A stretch of DNA of 64,000 nucleotides from Shimia thalassica (GTDB lineage: Bacteria > Pseudomonadota > Alphaproteobacteria > Rhodobacterales > Rhodobacteraceae), in NCBI RefSeq assembly GCF_001458215.1, contig NZ_CYTW01000001.1:496001-560000 (forward strand). The letters are read 5' to 3'. The notes under the pieces were generated by a model. The model saw nothing but the letters and a program-made list of their open reading frames with translations, was not told where the DNA came from and searched no databases. Position numbers and translations under genes: made by a program. The stretch's first letter is position 1. Every line of letters starts with the position of its first letter. Below are positions 9,801-18,173 of the stretch, piece by piece.

Positions 9801-10418
9801 CGCGCCATCGGGTTTTTCCTGTCGGGGCACCCGTTGGAAGACTATATGCCTGCGCTCAAGCGGAAAAAAGTTCTGACAATGGACGAGGTCACGGAAAAGG
9901 CGCGCGCCGGGCGCTGTGTGGCGAAAATGGCCGGACGGGTATCGGGCTGTCAGGAACGCAAATCGGCACGCGGTAACAGGTTCGCCTTTGCCCAGCTCTC
10001 CGACCCGACAGGCGCTTATGAAGTGACCATTTTCTCAGATACGCTCGAGAAATGCCGCGATCACCTTGTGACCGGCGCCAAGGTTGTCGTGACCGTCGAG
10101 GCCGAGGTTGAGTCGGATCAGCTCAAGCTGTTGGCGAAATCCATTGCACCAGTTGAAACTGTTGTCGCAGATGCAGGCGGGGCGGGGCTTCGGATTTTTG
10201 TTGAAGACGTTGCCGCGATTGGGCCTGTGGCCAGTGTTCTCGCTCAGGCGGCAGAAGCTGTAAAAAGCGGCGGGCGTGGTCCGGTAAGCTTTTGCCTGAT
10301 GGATCCGTCGCTACCGGGTGAGGTCGAGATGGACACCGGACGCGAATTTCCTGTGAACCCCCAGATCAAAGGCGCGATCAAATCGCTGGATGGGGTGATG
10401 TTGGTGGAAGAGTTCTAG
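6900..10418 (+). CDS. dnaE: DNA polymerase III subunit alpha
   Basis: The replicative DNA polymerase catalytic subunit, 1172 residues, the normal size for DnaE. The N-terminal PHP domain starts at once (FIHLRVHTEYSLLEGA). The polymerase active site is visible as PDFDIDFCMDRR near residue 404, matching the catalytic Asp pair, preceded by GPGRGSGAGSLVAYAL. The helix-hairpin-helix and OB-fold regions fill the C-terminal third (GRVSGCQERKSARGNRF). A GTG two codons upstream is in frame; the ATG at 6900 gives the usual MSS start. No obvious operon partner: the next gene, slyX, points the other way. Confidence 0.97.
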   Translation: MSSTPRFIHLRVHTEYSLLEGAVRLKKLFGMCSDANMPAVAITDTNSLFAALEFSVAGQGAGVQPIVGMQVDLTLPHNDPSGRTQPPKPAPIVLLAQREEGYENLMKLTSCLYVGKGGQLPQVTMEELAEHSEGLICLTGGPDGPMGRILRNGQRPVAEAMMRQFKDIFDDRLYVELQRHPGEGGQPEAERLTERPFVEMAYAMDIPLVATNDVYFPKTEMYEAHDALICIAEGAYVDQQDGRRRLTPQHYFKSQEEMITLFADLPEAIKNTIEIAQRCAFATYRRDPILPKFADDEVAELRRIANEGLQARLAVIPHAVSVEEYQERLDFELGIIEGMGFPGYFLIVADFIQWGKDQGIPVGPGRGSGAGSLVAYALTITDLDPLRYSLLFERFLNPERVSMPDFDIDFCMDRREEVIKYVQEKYGRDKVGQIITFGGLLSKAAVRDIGRVLQMPYGQVDRLSKLIPVEGVKPMSIVDALKEEPRLREEARNEEVVARLLEYGQQVEGLLRSAGTHAAGVVIGDRPLDALVPLYQDPKSDMPATQFNMKWVEQAGLVKFDFLGLKTLTVIQNAIEQIHSTGRPLHVAADGTQLYEPAEGAENQINAIPLDDEPTYKLYSDAKTVAVFQVESTGMMDALKRMKPTCIEDIVALVALYRPGPMENIPTYCEVKNGLKEIESVHPLIDHILEETQGIIVYQEQVMQIAQVMANYTLGGADLLRRAMGKKIKEAMDAERPKFEKGAGENGVPAKKASEVFDLLEKFANYGFNKSHAAAYAVVSYQTAWLKANHPVEFMAGVMNCDIHLTDKLAIYFEEVKKKLALPYVPPCVNRSDATFKVVDGALVYGLGALKNVGVEAMHLVTNGRKVDGVEKPFATLYDVARRVDLKRVGKRPLEMMARAGAFDQLDSNRRRVMESLDSLVGYSAAIHEQKNSNQVSLFGEAGDDLPEPRLSPVGDWLPAERLDEEARAIGFFLSGHPLEDYMPALKRKKVLTMDEVTEKARAGRCVAKMAGRVSGCQERKSARGNRFAFAQLSDPTGAYEVTIFSDTLEKCRDHLVTGAKVVVTVEAEVESDQLKLLAKSIAPVETVVADAGGAGLRIFVEDVAAIGPVASVLAQAAEAVKSGGRGPVSFCLMDPSLPGEVEMDTGREFPVNPQIKGAIKSLDGVMLVEEF

Positions 10419-10451
10419 GGCATCCTAGAACAGTTCCTCCATCCCCGAACA

Positions 10452-10646
10452 TCAATAGTGGGGCGGGCGTTCGTCTCCGATCACGACGCCGCCTGATCCC
10501 GCCGCTTCGCGATCTGCCTCGCGCTCCATCAACATGCGCACGCGATTGATCAGCAATGTGATCTCGTTGTCTTGTCTGGCTACAACATCAGACAGTTCGT
10601 CGACTGTCTTAGTCAGGTGGGCGATTTGTTCTTCAAGCTGTTCCAT
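10452..10646 (-). CDS. slyX: SlyX family protein
   Basis: A 64-residue protein with an N-terminal coiled coil of about 45 residues (LEEQIAHLTKTVDELSDVVA) and the family's characteristic tail ending RPPHY. The function of SlyX is not established. It converges on dnaE (34 bp between stops) and diverges from the crotonase gene. Confidence 0.85.
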   Translation of the reverse strand: MEQLEEQIAHLTKTVDELSDVVARQDNEITLLINRVRMLMEREADREAAGSGGVVIGDERPPHY

Positions 10647-10747
10647 AAAAGGTCGATAGGCTGCGCGCCTTCAGGGGTCAAGCGACGTCGCGTCGTCGTT
10701 GACCAATGGCCGTCACAGGCGTGACCCTTTCACAGGGAGGAAACACT

Positions 10748-11551
10748 ATGGGCATTTCAGTTGAAATACATGGCCGGACTCTGGTCGTGACGATCTGCCG
10801 GCCAGAGGCAAGAAACGCTGTTAATCCGGAAACGGCCAAGGCGCTGCATCAGGCATTTCTGGCGTTTGAGGCGGACGCTTCTGTCGATGTTGCCATCCTG
10901 ACCGGCGACGGCGGAACCTTTTGCGCAGGGTTTGATCTCAAGGCTGCGGCATCCGGCGACGGGCAGGACTGGATTGCCGAGGTGGAAATTCCCGACGGCT
11001 GGGACGATGCCCTTTCCCAGCCGATACCGGGGCCGATGGGTCCGTCGCGCCTGATGCTTTCCAAGCCGGTCATTGCGGCCGTAGAAGGGTATGCTGTTGC
11101 GGGCGGGATCGAGCTTGCCGCGTGGTGTGACATGCGCGTCGCGGCCGACACGTCGACCTTTGGTGTATTTTGCCGCCGTTGGGGGGTGCCGTTGATCGAC
11201 GGCGGCACCGTGCGATTGCCACGTCTGTTGGGGCAGGGGCGGGCAAATGATCTTATCCTGACAGGACGGCCCGTCGCCGCGAACGAGGCCCATGCCATGG
11301 GGCTCGTGGATCGGGTTGTTCCCGAAGCACAGGCGCTGGATGCTGCGCTCGAACTCGCTGAAAGCCTGTCGCGCTATCCCCAGGCCTGTATGCGCGCGGA
11401 TCATTTGTCTGCGCGGATGTCCGGCCCCGATCTGGCCTGCGCTCTTACTCGAGAGTGGCAATCCTACGAGACGTTTTTACAAGAAGGACAACATGGCGCA
11501 TCAAGATTTGCCGCAGGCAAGGGGCGCAGCGGCGATTTTAACGATATTTAA
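10748..11551 (+). CDS. Crotonase/enoyl-CoA hydratase family protein
   Basis: A 267-residue crotonase-fold enzyme acting on acyl-CoA thioesters. The oxyanion-hole segments are visible: GGTFCAGFDLKAA near residue 58 and AVEGYAVAGGIELAAWCD near residue 115. The first catalytic Glu of hydratases is present (GGIE), but the second, normally in FGxPE, is replaced (FGVFCRRWGVPLIDGG). It may therefore be an isomerase, hydrolase or other crotonase rather than a true hydratase. The ATG at 10748 has a strong GGGAGGAAACACT ribosome site; the frame is open 14 codons further upstream without one. Confidence 0.85.
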   Translation: MGISVEIHGRTLVVTICRPEARNAVNPETAKALHQAFLAFEADASVDVAILTGDGGTFCAGFDLKAAASGDGQDWIAEVEIPDGWDDALSQPIPGPMGPSRLMLSKPVIAAVEGYAVAGGIELAAWCDMRVAADTSTFGVFCRRWGVPLIDGGTVRLPRLLGQGRANDLILTGRPVAANEAHAMGLVDRVVPEAQALDAALELAESLSRYPQACMRADHLSARMSGPDLACALTREWQSYETFLQEGQHGASRFAAGKGRSGDFNDI

Positions 11552-11571
11552 GCGCTATCTTTGCATCTGAG

Positions 11572-11640
11572 ACCCTGTGTTACAGAGGGTTCGCTTGCCC
11601 CTCGGCGGGGCATTGGGTAAAGGCACGGGCGACGTAACCC
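11572..11640 (+). other. Hairpin-rich leader before hisS
   Basis: The 105-bp gap before hisS holds two clear hairpins and a weaker closing pair. The first is at 11572-11590 (ACCCTGT/ACAGAGGGT). The second is a perfect TGCCCC/GGGGCA stem at 11596-11612. GGGT at 11615-11618 can pair with ACCC at 11637-11640. No T run follows, so these are not a simple terminator. They could end the crotonase transcript or form a 5' leader of hisS. Confidence 0.35.
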
Positions 11641-11656
11641 GAAAGGACCATGAGAC

Positions 11657-13147
11657 ATGGCCAAAGTGAAGAAAGCCCCCCGCCCCAAGGCAGAGACGCC
11701 TAAAGGTTTCCGCGACTATTTCGGCGCAGAGGTGACAGAGCGCACCCATATGCTGCAAAAGATTGCCGGGGTTTATCATCATTACGGGTTCGAGGCGCTG
11801 GAATCATCAGCTGTTGAAACCGTTGAAGCGCTGGGCAAGTTCCTGCCTGATGTAGACCGCCCGAACGAAGGCGTGTTTGCATGGCAGGAATTTGACGAGA
11901 ACGACAAGGGCGCATGGATGGCGCTGCGGTATGACCTGACCGCGCCGTTGGCGCGTGTTTATGCGCAGCACCGCAATGAGTTGCCGACCCCCTATCGTCG
12001 GTTTGCAATGGGGCCGGTCTGGCGCAACGAAAAGCCGGGACCGGGTCGGTTCCGCCAGTTCTATCAATGTGACGCTGACACCGTTGGTACCGCCAGCATG
12101 GCTGCCGACGCGGAAATCTGTGCCATGCTGTCCGACACGCTGGAAACCGTTGGCATTCCCCGTGGTGACTATCTTGTGCGCGTGAACAACCGCAAGGTCA
12201 TGAACGGTGTGCTTGAGGTGATGGGCCTTGGTGACGATCAAGCGGCGCGCGATAACGTTTTGCGCACCATCGACAAGTTCGACAAGGTTGGCGAAGCAGG
12301 CGTGCGTGAATTGCTGACCAAAGGGCGCCTTGATGCGTCTGGTGCGTTTATCGACGGTGTTGGTCTGTCCGAAGATCAGGCAGAGCCAGTGATCGCGTTT
12401 TTGACATCCAAAGCGGCTGATGTCGCAAAGACCTTTGACAACCTGCGCGGTGCCGTCGGAACCTCAAGCGTTGGCGCGGAAGGCATTTCCGAACTGGAAC
12501 AGATCGCTGAACTGCTGGATGCCGGTGGTTATGGTGCGGATCGCATCGAAATCGACCCAAGCATTGTGCGCGGTCTGGGCTATTACACGGGGCCCGTTTA
12601 CGAGGCTGAACTCACCTTCGAGATTTTCGACGAGAAGGGCCGCAAGCGCCAGTTCGGCTCTGTTGCCGGTGGTGGGCGTTATGATGACCTTGTGAAACGC
12701 TTCACCGGTCAGGCAGTTCCAGCGACAGGTGTGTCGATTGGCGTAGATCGTCTTTTGGCCGCTTTGCGCGAAAAGGGACGTTTGACCAGCACTTCGGTGG
12801 GTCCCGTTGTCGTGACCGTCATGGACCGTGATCGAATGGCGGACTATCAGGCGATGGTGTCGGAACTGCGCAATGCGGGCATTCGCGCCGAAGTGTATCT
12901 TGGCAACCCAAAGAACTTTGGCAATCAGCTGAAATACGCGGACAAGCGCAACTCTCCTGTGGCCGTGATCGAAGGCGGTGACGAAAAAGACCGTGGTGTC
13001 GTGCAAATCAAGGATTTGATCCTTGGCGCACAAATTGCCGAAAGCGCCACACTGGAAGAGTGGAAAGAGCGCCCAAGCCAGTTTGAAGTGCCCCGTGATC
13101 AATTGGTTGCCAAGGTGCGCGAAATTCTCGAAGGACAAGCGGACTAA
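11657..13147 (+). CDS. hisS: Histidine--tRNA ligase
   Basis: Class II aminoacyl-tRNA synthetase that charges tRNA-His, 496 residues. It starts with the family segment [18 protein letters not shown]. Motif 2 ([23 protein letters not shown]) and the histidine-binding loop [14 protein letters not shown] and [10 protein letters not shown] are present, with the anticodon-binding domain in the last 100 residues. It heads a histidine operon: the next gene overlaps its stop by one base (TAATG). The pairing of hisS with hisZ and short hisG is well known in alphaproteobacteria. Confidence 0.96.
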   Translation: MAKVKKAPRPKAETPKGFRDYFGAEVTERTHMLQKIAGVYHHYGFEALESSAVETVEALGKFLPDVDRPNEGVFAWQEFDENDKGAWMALRYDLTAPLARVYAQHRNELPTPYRRFAMGPVWRNEKPGPGRFRQFYQCDADTVGTASMAADAEICAMLSDTLETVGIPRGDYLVRVNNRKVMNGVLEVMGLGDDQAARDNVLRTIDKFDKVGEAGVRELLTKGRLDASGAFIDGVGLSEDQAEPVIAFLTSKAADVAKTFDNLRGAVGTSSVGAEGISELEQIAELLDAGGYGADRIEIDPSIVRGLGYYTGPVYEAELTFEIFDEKGRKRQFGSVAGGGRYDDLVKRFTGQAVPATGVSIGVDRLLAALREKGRLTSTSVGPVVVTVMDRDRMADYQAMVSELRNAGIRAEVYLGNPKNFGNQLKYADKRNSPVAVIEGGDEKDRGVVQIKDLILGAQIAESATLEEWKERPSQFEVPRDQLVAKVREILEGQAD

Positions 13148-14232
13148 TGCCACGCAAAGCTAAAATCAGAGCGCGTGCAGCCGAGCTGCAGGCCTTTTTC
13201 GAGGCGGCGGGTGCGACGCCGGTCGAAACGCCCCTTCTACAGCCTGCAGAAGTGTTGCTCGACCTATATGGTGAAGACATTCGCGGTCGCGCCTATGTCA
13301 CATCCGACACGCTGCGGGGCGAACAGATGTTGCGCCCCGATTTCACCGTGCCGGTTGTTCAGATGCATATGGACCATGGTGCCGAACCCGCGCGCTATAC
13401 CTACTCCGGTCAGGTGTTTCGTCGGCAAGAGGACGATCCGAGCCGCGATAATGAATACCTTCAGGTCGGCTATGAGGTTTTTGATCGCAAAAAGCCTTCT
13501 GAAGCGGACGCTGAGGTGTTTGCCCTGATGCAGGAGGTTCTGACGCCATTGGGGTTGCGGGCCGCAACGGGTGATATCGGTATTTTGAAGGCCGCGGTAG
13601 CAGGTCTTGAAACCACCGAGCGGCGCAAACAGGCCCTGATGCGGCACATCTGGCGTCCGCGAAGGTTCCGCCAGTTGCTCGACCGTTTCTCAGGGCGCAG
13701 CGAGGTGCCGGCAACGCGTTCTGCGCTTATTGCCAATCAGGATCCGATGCAAAACCAGTTCCCCGTGATCGGTTTGCGTTCCGAAGCGGAAATCGCGGCG
13801 CGGATTGAGGCCCTTAAAGAAGATGCCAAGGCACCTTTGCTGTCATCTGGGCAGGTCGAGCTGATCGAAGCCCTTTTGGGTGTGCGTGAAAAGCTGCCTT
13901 TCGCATTGGAGCATCTGCGAGATATCGCCGTGGATATGCCGGCAATCACCGAAGCGGTCTTTCGCCTGAAAGATCGTATCGATGCCTTGTCGAAGCGTGA
14001 TGTGGATGTCGGGAACCTTGAGTTCGAAGCCAGCTATGGGCGCACGTCCATGGAATACTATGACGGGTTTGTTTTCGGCTTCTATGCGCCGGGCCGTGCG
14101 GATTTGCCCCCTGTGGCAACGGGCGGGCGGTATGATGCGCTGACCCGTGTTCTTGGGCAGGGTCGTGAAATCCCCGCCGTGGGCGGTGTCATTCGCCCTG
14201 ATCTTGTTCTGCAATTGGAGGGCGGGATATGA
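13147..14232 (+). CDS. hisZ: ATP phosphoribosyltransferase regulatory subunit
   Basis: A 361-residue HisRS paralogue without tRNA charging activity that forms the regulatory part of the HisZ-HisG complex at the first step of histidine synthesis. It keeps HisRS-like motifs (LRPDFTVPVVQMHMDHG, YSGQVFRRQEDDPSRDNEYLQ with commas of variation, and VATGGRYDALTRVLG near the C-terminus) and lacks the HisRS anticodon-binding domain. It overlaps hisS by one base and hisG by four (ATGA), so translation is probably coupled and the subunits are made together. Confidence 0.94.
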   Translation: MPRKAKIRARAAELQAFFEAAGATPVETPLLQPAEVLLDLYGEDIRGRAYVTSDTLRGEQMLRPDFTVPVVQMHMDHGAEPARYTYSGQVFRRQEDDPSRDNEYLQVGYEVFDRKKPSEADAEVFALMQEVLTPLGLRAATGDIGILKAAVAGLETTERRKQALMRHIWRPRRFRQLLDRFSGRSEVPATRSALIANQDPMQNQFPVIGLRSEAEIAARIEALKEDAKAPLLSSGQVELIEALLGVREKLPFALEHLRDIAVDMPAITEAVFRLKDRIDALSKRDVDVGNLEFEASYGRTSMEYYDGFVFGFYAPGRADLPPVATGGRYDALTRVLGQGREIPAVGGVIRPDLVLQLEGGI

Positions 14233-14927
14233 CGATCAAGCTGGGAGTGCCGTCCAAAGGGCGGTTGATGGAAAAGACATTTGACTGGTTTGGCGCACGT
14301 GACGTTGGACTGTCCCGGTCAGGATCGGATCGTGAGTACGCCGGCTCTGTCGAAGGAATCGACGGTGTTGAGCTGGTTTTGCTGTCTGCTGGTGAAATCC
14401 CGCGCGAATTGGCTGCGGGTCGTATCCATCTTGGCGTGACGGGTACCGACCTTGTGCGCGAAAAGCTGGGGCAATGGGAACAACAGGTCGAAGAGCTGGC
14501 GTTGTTGGGCTTTGGTCAGGCTGACCTGATTATTGCGGTTCCGTCTTGCTGGGTTGATGTTGATACTCTCGACGATCTGGATGCCGCGGCGTCGGCGTTT
14601 CGTGCCCAACACGGGTTCCGTCTTCGACTCGCAACCAAGTATCACCGGCTTGTCCGCGAGTTTCTGCGCGACAATGGCGTGGCGGATTATCAGTTGGTCG
14701 ACAGCCAGGGCGCCACGGAAGGCACGGTTAAAAACCTGACGGCCGAGGGCGTTGCGGATATCACCTCAACAGGCGATACGCTGCGTGCAAACCACCTGAA
14801 AATTCTGGGTGATGCACTGGTTCTACAGTCTCAGGCGACGTTGTTTCGTTCTCGTACGGCAAGCATGAATGATGCAGAACGGGCAACCCTCAAAACTCTG
14901 AAAACCAAACTGCGTCTAGAGCGCTGA
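14229..14927 (+). CDS. hisG: ATP phosphoribosyltransferase, short (HisZ-dependent) form
   Basis: Catalyses condensation of ATP with PRPP, the committed step of histidine synthesis. At 232 residues it is the short HisG, which lacks the C-terminal ACT-like regulatory domain and needs HisZ, the gene just upstream. Visible motifs are LGVPSKGRLMEKT at the start, GVTGTDLVREK near residue 75, and the PRPP-binding segment DSQGATEGTVKNLTAEGVAD near residue 158. Last gene of the operon, with a hairpin after it. Confidence 0.95.
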   Translation: MTIKLGVPSKGRLMEKTFDWFGARDVGLSRSGSDREYAGSVEGIDGVELVLLSAGEIPRELAAGRIHLGVTGTDLVREKLGQWEQQVEELALLGFGQADLIIAVPSCWVDVDTLDDLDAAASAFRAQHGFRLRLATKYHRLVREFLRDNGVADYQLVDSQGATEGTVKNLTAEGVADITSTGDTLRANHLKILGDALVLQSQATLFRSRTASMNDAERATLKTLKTKLRLER

Positions 14928-14936
14928 TTGGGCGGC

Positions 14937-14967
14937 GGGTGCTGGGGTGACCCTTGCACCCGTCTTA
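14937..14967 (+). terminator. Hairpin terminator after hisG
   Basis: Perfect CGGGTGC/GCACCCG stem (14937-14943, 14957-14963) with inner GGGT/ACCC pairing, followed by a short TCTTA. It begins 9 bp past the hisG stop and overlaps the stop codon of the convergent DUF1489 gene. The weak T run lowers confidence. Confidence 0.55.
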
Positions 14968-15396
14968 GCGTACGCCGATTTCCGCAAGCGCTGCCGCCAG
15001 TTCGGTTGGAATGTCGTCATCCTGCTTTCGTGAACCGCGTAGATCGGCAGGGCTGTCTTCTGGGTTGAGATACCGCCACCCTTGAAACGGGCGTCTCAGG
15101 GCGATTTCCGTGAGTGTGATTTCCGGATCAAGAACAATTGCGCAGCGCCGAATGCCATCGCTGCCGAACACTTCATCCAGCCGCAAAACGCGTTGGCGGC
15201 ACTGGATGGACCCTTTGATGACCCAAAAAATCGACCCTCCATTCAGAAGCTCTTTTTCGCGTTTGGGCCACATGCGTGTCACGTGGCGTGGCAGGCCATC
15301 TTCGGATTGCGCGATTTTCGCCTCTTGCCACACTGCAAGAGACTCAGGGCTTTCGCTGCCGACAGACAGCTTTACAAGATTGACGAGTTTGCTCAC
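14965..15396 (-). CDS. DUF1489 family protein
   Basis: A 143-residue soluble protein of the alphaproteobacterial DUF1489 family, function unknown. It starts at a GTG (VNLVKLSVGSES after the initiator region) and shows the family blocks HVTRMWPKREKELLNGGS near residue 38 and RPFQGWRYLNPEDSP near residue 100. No ATG lies in frame nearby, so the GTG start is taken. It is divergent from nrdJ and shares the 199-bp intergenic region holding the candidate NrdR boxes. Confidence 0.8.
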   Translation of the reverse strand: MSKLVNLVKLSVGSESPESLAVWQEAKIAQSEDGLPRHVTRMWPKREKELLNGGSIFWVIKGSIQCRQRVLRLDEVFGSDGIRRCAIVLDPEITLTEIALRRPFQGWRYLNPEDSPADLRGSRKQDDDIPTELAAALAEIGVR

Positions 15397-15427
15397 CGGG
15401 AATCCACCGAGTCGTATTGGTTTCGAC

Positions 15428-15468
15428 CTCTATATTGTAGGTCGGTTGTTGGTATGGGCAAGGTATTG
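15428..15468. promoter_or_regulatory. Candidate pair of NrdR boxes upstream of nrdJ
   Basis: Read on the minus strand, CAATATAGAG (15428-15437) matches 9 of 10 core positions of the NrdR box CwAtATaTwG, and CAATACCTTG (15459-15468) matches 8 of 10. The two cores are exactly 31 bp apart, the three-turn spacing at which NrdR pairs bind. They lie 128-168 bp before the nrdJ start. NrdR represses RNR genes when dATP is high. The boxes are read by eye and their outer flanks match poorly. Confidence 0.5.
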
Positions 15469-15595
15469 TGGTACATTGGCCTCTCACGACTAAAAATAAT
15501 CCCATACGCCGTCGATTTGTCGTTGAGAATGCCCGTCGTCGCGTAGTAATCAGACCGCCACTCAAGCTGCCACCGAAAACGACAGGATTCGAAAT

Positions 15596-17875
15596 ATGAC
15601 TCGATTTGCCGCCCCCATCGCAGAACAGATCTGGGATATGAAATATCGCTTCAAGCAGGCGGACGGCAAACCGATCGACCAAACCGTTGAGGATTCCTGG
15701 CGCCGTATTGCGCGCGATCTGGCGAAGGTCGAAAAACAGCCCGATGTCTGGGAAGAAAAATTCTATAGCGCATTGGAAGATTTCAAATATCTGCCTGCCG
15801 GCCGCATCACGGCGGGGGCGGGCACTGCGCGTAATGTGACCCTGTTCAACTGCTTTGTTATGGGCACGATTCCGGACAGCATGGCAGGTATTTTCGATAT
15901 GTTGAAAGAAGCTGCGCTGACCATGCAGCAAGGTGGCGGCATCGGCTATGATTTCTCGACCATCCGCCCCCGTGGCGCGGATGTAAAAGGCGTGGCTGCA
16001 GATGCGTCCGGCCCGCTGTCCTTTATGGATGTTTGGGATGCGATGTGCCGCACAATCATGTCCGCTGGATCCCGCCGCGGTGCGATGATGGCAACCATGC
16101 GCTGTGACCATCCGGATATCGAATATTTCATCACGGCGAAATCCGATCCCGCACGGCTGCGTATGTTCAACATGTCTGTGCTTGTGTCCGATGCCTTTAT
16201 GGAAGCGGTCAAGAATGACGGTTCATGGGAACTGAAATTCGGTGACAAGGTGTACAGCACTATTGAGGCCCGTGATCTTTGGAACAAGATCATGCAGTCG
16301 ACCTATGACTATGCCGAGCCGGGCGTGATTTTCATCGACCGCATCAACACAATGAACAACCTCAATTATTGCGAGGATATCTCGGCGACAAACCCATGTG
16401 GTGAACAACCATTGCCGCCATATGGTGCCTGCTTGTTGGGGTCGATCAATCTGGCCCGTCTGGTATCAAACCCGTTTGAAGCGAACGCCGAACTGAACGA
16501 TGAGGTCCTGAACGATCTGGTCGCCACAGCCGTGCGCATGATGGACAATGTTGTCGACGCCTCGCGGTTCCCATTGCCCGAACAGGCACAGGAAGCCCAG
16601 AATAAGCGCCGTATCGGTCTCGGTGTTACGGGATTGGCTGACGCGCTCTTGATGCTTGGTCTGCAATACGGCAGCGAAAAAGCTGCGGTTCAGACCGAAG
16701 TCTGGATGAAGGCGATTGCGCGCGCGTCCTATTTGGCGTCTGTCGAGTTGGCAAAAGAAAAAGGCGCGTTCCCGCTGTTTGACAAAGACAAATACGTCAA
16801 CGGTGGTCTGGTCGCGCATATGGATGACGACGTGAAAGAGGCGATCGCGGAACATGGTATCCGCAACGCGCTTTTGACATCGATCGCCCCGACCGGCACG
16901 ATCAGCCTTTATGCGGGCAACGTGTCTTCGGGTATCGAGCCGGTGTTTGCTTATGCCTACACACGCAAGGTTCTGCAAAAAGACGGCAGCCGCACCGAAG
17001 AAGAAGTTGTGGATTACGCGGTCCAGATGTGGCGCGACAAATTTGGCGACAAAGAGCTTCCCGACTATTTCGTCAACGCCCAGACCTTGGCGCCGGCGGC
17101 ACACGTCCGGATGCAGGCCGCCGCGCAGAAATGGATCGACTCGTCGATTTCCAAAACCATCAACTGCCCCGAAGACATCTCTTTCGATGAATTCAAAGAC
17201 GTGTACATGCAAGCCTGGGATACGGGCTGTAAGGGCTGTACCACCTATCGTCCCAATGATGTGACAGGCTCGGTTCTGGCTGTGTCGGAAACCGCTGAAA
17301 ATGCACCGGGTGAAAAGCCAGAAGATCACGTGACAGACGGTGAAGTCATTTATATGTCAGAACCACTCGAGCGTCCGCAGTCTTTGGAAGGCGCGACCTA
17401 CAAGCTGAAATGGCCTGACTCAGAGCACGCGATTTATCTGACGGTGAATGATGTCATTATCAACGGCCACCGCCGTCCGTTCGAAGTGTTCATCAACTCC
17501 AAAAACATGGAGCACTATGCATGGACGCTTGCTTTGACCCGAATGATTTCGGCTGTATTCCGTCGCGGCGGAGATGTGTCCTTTGTTGTGGAAGAGTTGA
17601 AAGCCGTATTTGATCCACGCGGTGGCGCATGGATGGAAGGCAAATATATTCCTTCGATCCTTGCGGCCATTGGCGGCGTGATCGAGCGTCACATGATCAA
17701 CATCGGCTTCATCGAAGGCGAAGGCATGGGACTCAAGACCGACCCAAAGGCCGAGGTCATCGCGGTAGGTGAAGCACCACGTGGCAAAGCCTGCCCCAGC
17801 TGCGGTCAATTCGACATGCGCATGATCGAAGGCTGCATGACCTGCGGAAGCTGCGGTCACTCTAAATGCGGATGA
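15596..17875 (+). CDS. nrdJ: Adenosylcobalamin-dependent (class II) ribonucleoside-diphosphate reductase
   Basis: Makes deoxyribonucleotides using vitamin B12 radical chemistry, in any oxygen condition. The 759-residue protein has the 10-stranded barrel with the active-site NPCGEQPLPPYG segment near residue 265, the cysteine in LFNCFVMG near residue 83, SRRGAMMATMRCDHPDIEYF near residue 160 and the PTGTISLYAGNVSSGIEP loop near residue 430. The C-terminus carries redox cysteines in CPSCGQ and a CMTCGSCGHSKCG tail. No nrdB-like partner or radical-activase gene lies nearby, consistent with class II. It is monocistronic, with candidate NrdR boxes upstream and a strong terminator downstream. Confidence 0.95.
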   Translation: MTRFAAPIAEQIWDMKYRFKQADGKPIDQTVEDSWRRIARDLAKVEKQPDVWEEKFYSALEDFKYLPAGRITAGAGTARNVTLFNCFVMGTIPDSMAGIFDMLKEAALTMQQGGGIGYDFSTIRPRGADVKGVAADASGPLSFMDVWDAMCRTIMSAGSRRGAMMATMRCDHPDIEYFITAKSDPARLRMFNMSVLVSDAFMEAVKNDGSWELKFGDKVYSTIEARDLWNKIMQSTYDYAEPGVIFIDRINTMNNLNYCEDISATNPCGEQPLPPYGACLLGSINLARLVSNPFEANAELNDEVLNDLVATAVRMMDNVVDASRFPLPEQAQEAQNKRRIGLGVTGLADALLMLGLQYGSEKAAVQTEVWMKAIARASYLASVELAKEKGAFPLFDKDKYVNGGLVAHMDDDVKEAIAEHGIRNALLTSIAPTGTISLYAGNVSSGIEPVFAYAYTRKVLQKDGSRTEEEVVDYAVQMWRDKFGDKELPDYFVNAQTLAPAAHVRMQAAAQKWIDSSISKTINCPEDISFDEFKDVYMQAWDTGCKGCTTYRPNDVTGSVLAVSETAENAPGEKPEDHVTDGEVIYMSEPLERPQSLEGATYKLKWPDSEHAIYLTVNDVIINGHRRPFEVFINSKNMEHYAWTLALTRMISAVFRRGGDVSFVVEELKAVFDPRGGAWMEGKYIPSILAAIGGVIERHMINIGFIEGEGMGLKTDPKAEVIAVGEAPRGKACPSCGQFDMRMIEGCMTCGSCGHSKCG

Positions 17876-17920
17876 TCCGTTAGGGGCAGGATTATCAGCC
17901 CCTGCTAAATTTTCAATTTT

Positions 17921-17958
17921 GCGCGTCCCCTTCAAGTGTTGGGGGCGCGTATTTTTTT
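17921..17958 (+). terminator. Rho-independent terminator of nrdJ
   Basis: A 9-bp CGCGTCCCC/GGGGGCGCG stem (one G-T pair) with a 10-nt loop, followed by TATTTTTTT. It starts 46 bp past the nrdJ stop. The rest of the gap to 18173, about 215 bp, shows no gene or clear site. Confidence 0.85.
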
Positions 17959-18173
17959 GGTGACAACATCATCTGGCTGACTGGAGTCTGCTCTTCCTCA
18001 AAAAGGGGCAAGCGCAGGGTTTGACTATGCCGTTTGGGTCACTTGGCTCTTTCTCGCGACTTTTGAAAGAAGCGGACAATTGTGAAAACAGGTTGTATGC
18101 TGGTCTTCTTGATGCCTCCTTTTGGGAACGAGCAGGCCAACAACCGATGCGCAAATGGAAGCAATAGAACCTC

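Noticed and set aside
6852..9830. Long antisense frames within dnaE
   Set aside because: They follow from the GC bias of dnaE codon positions; no ribosome sites or domains.
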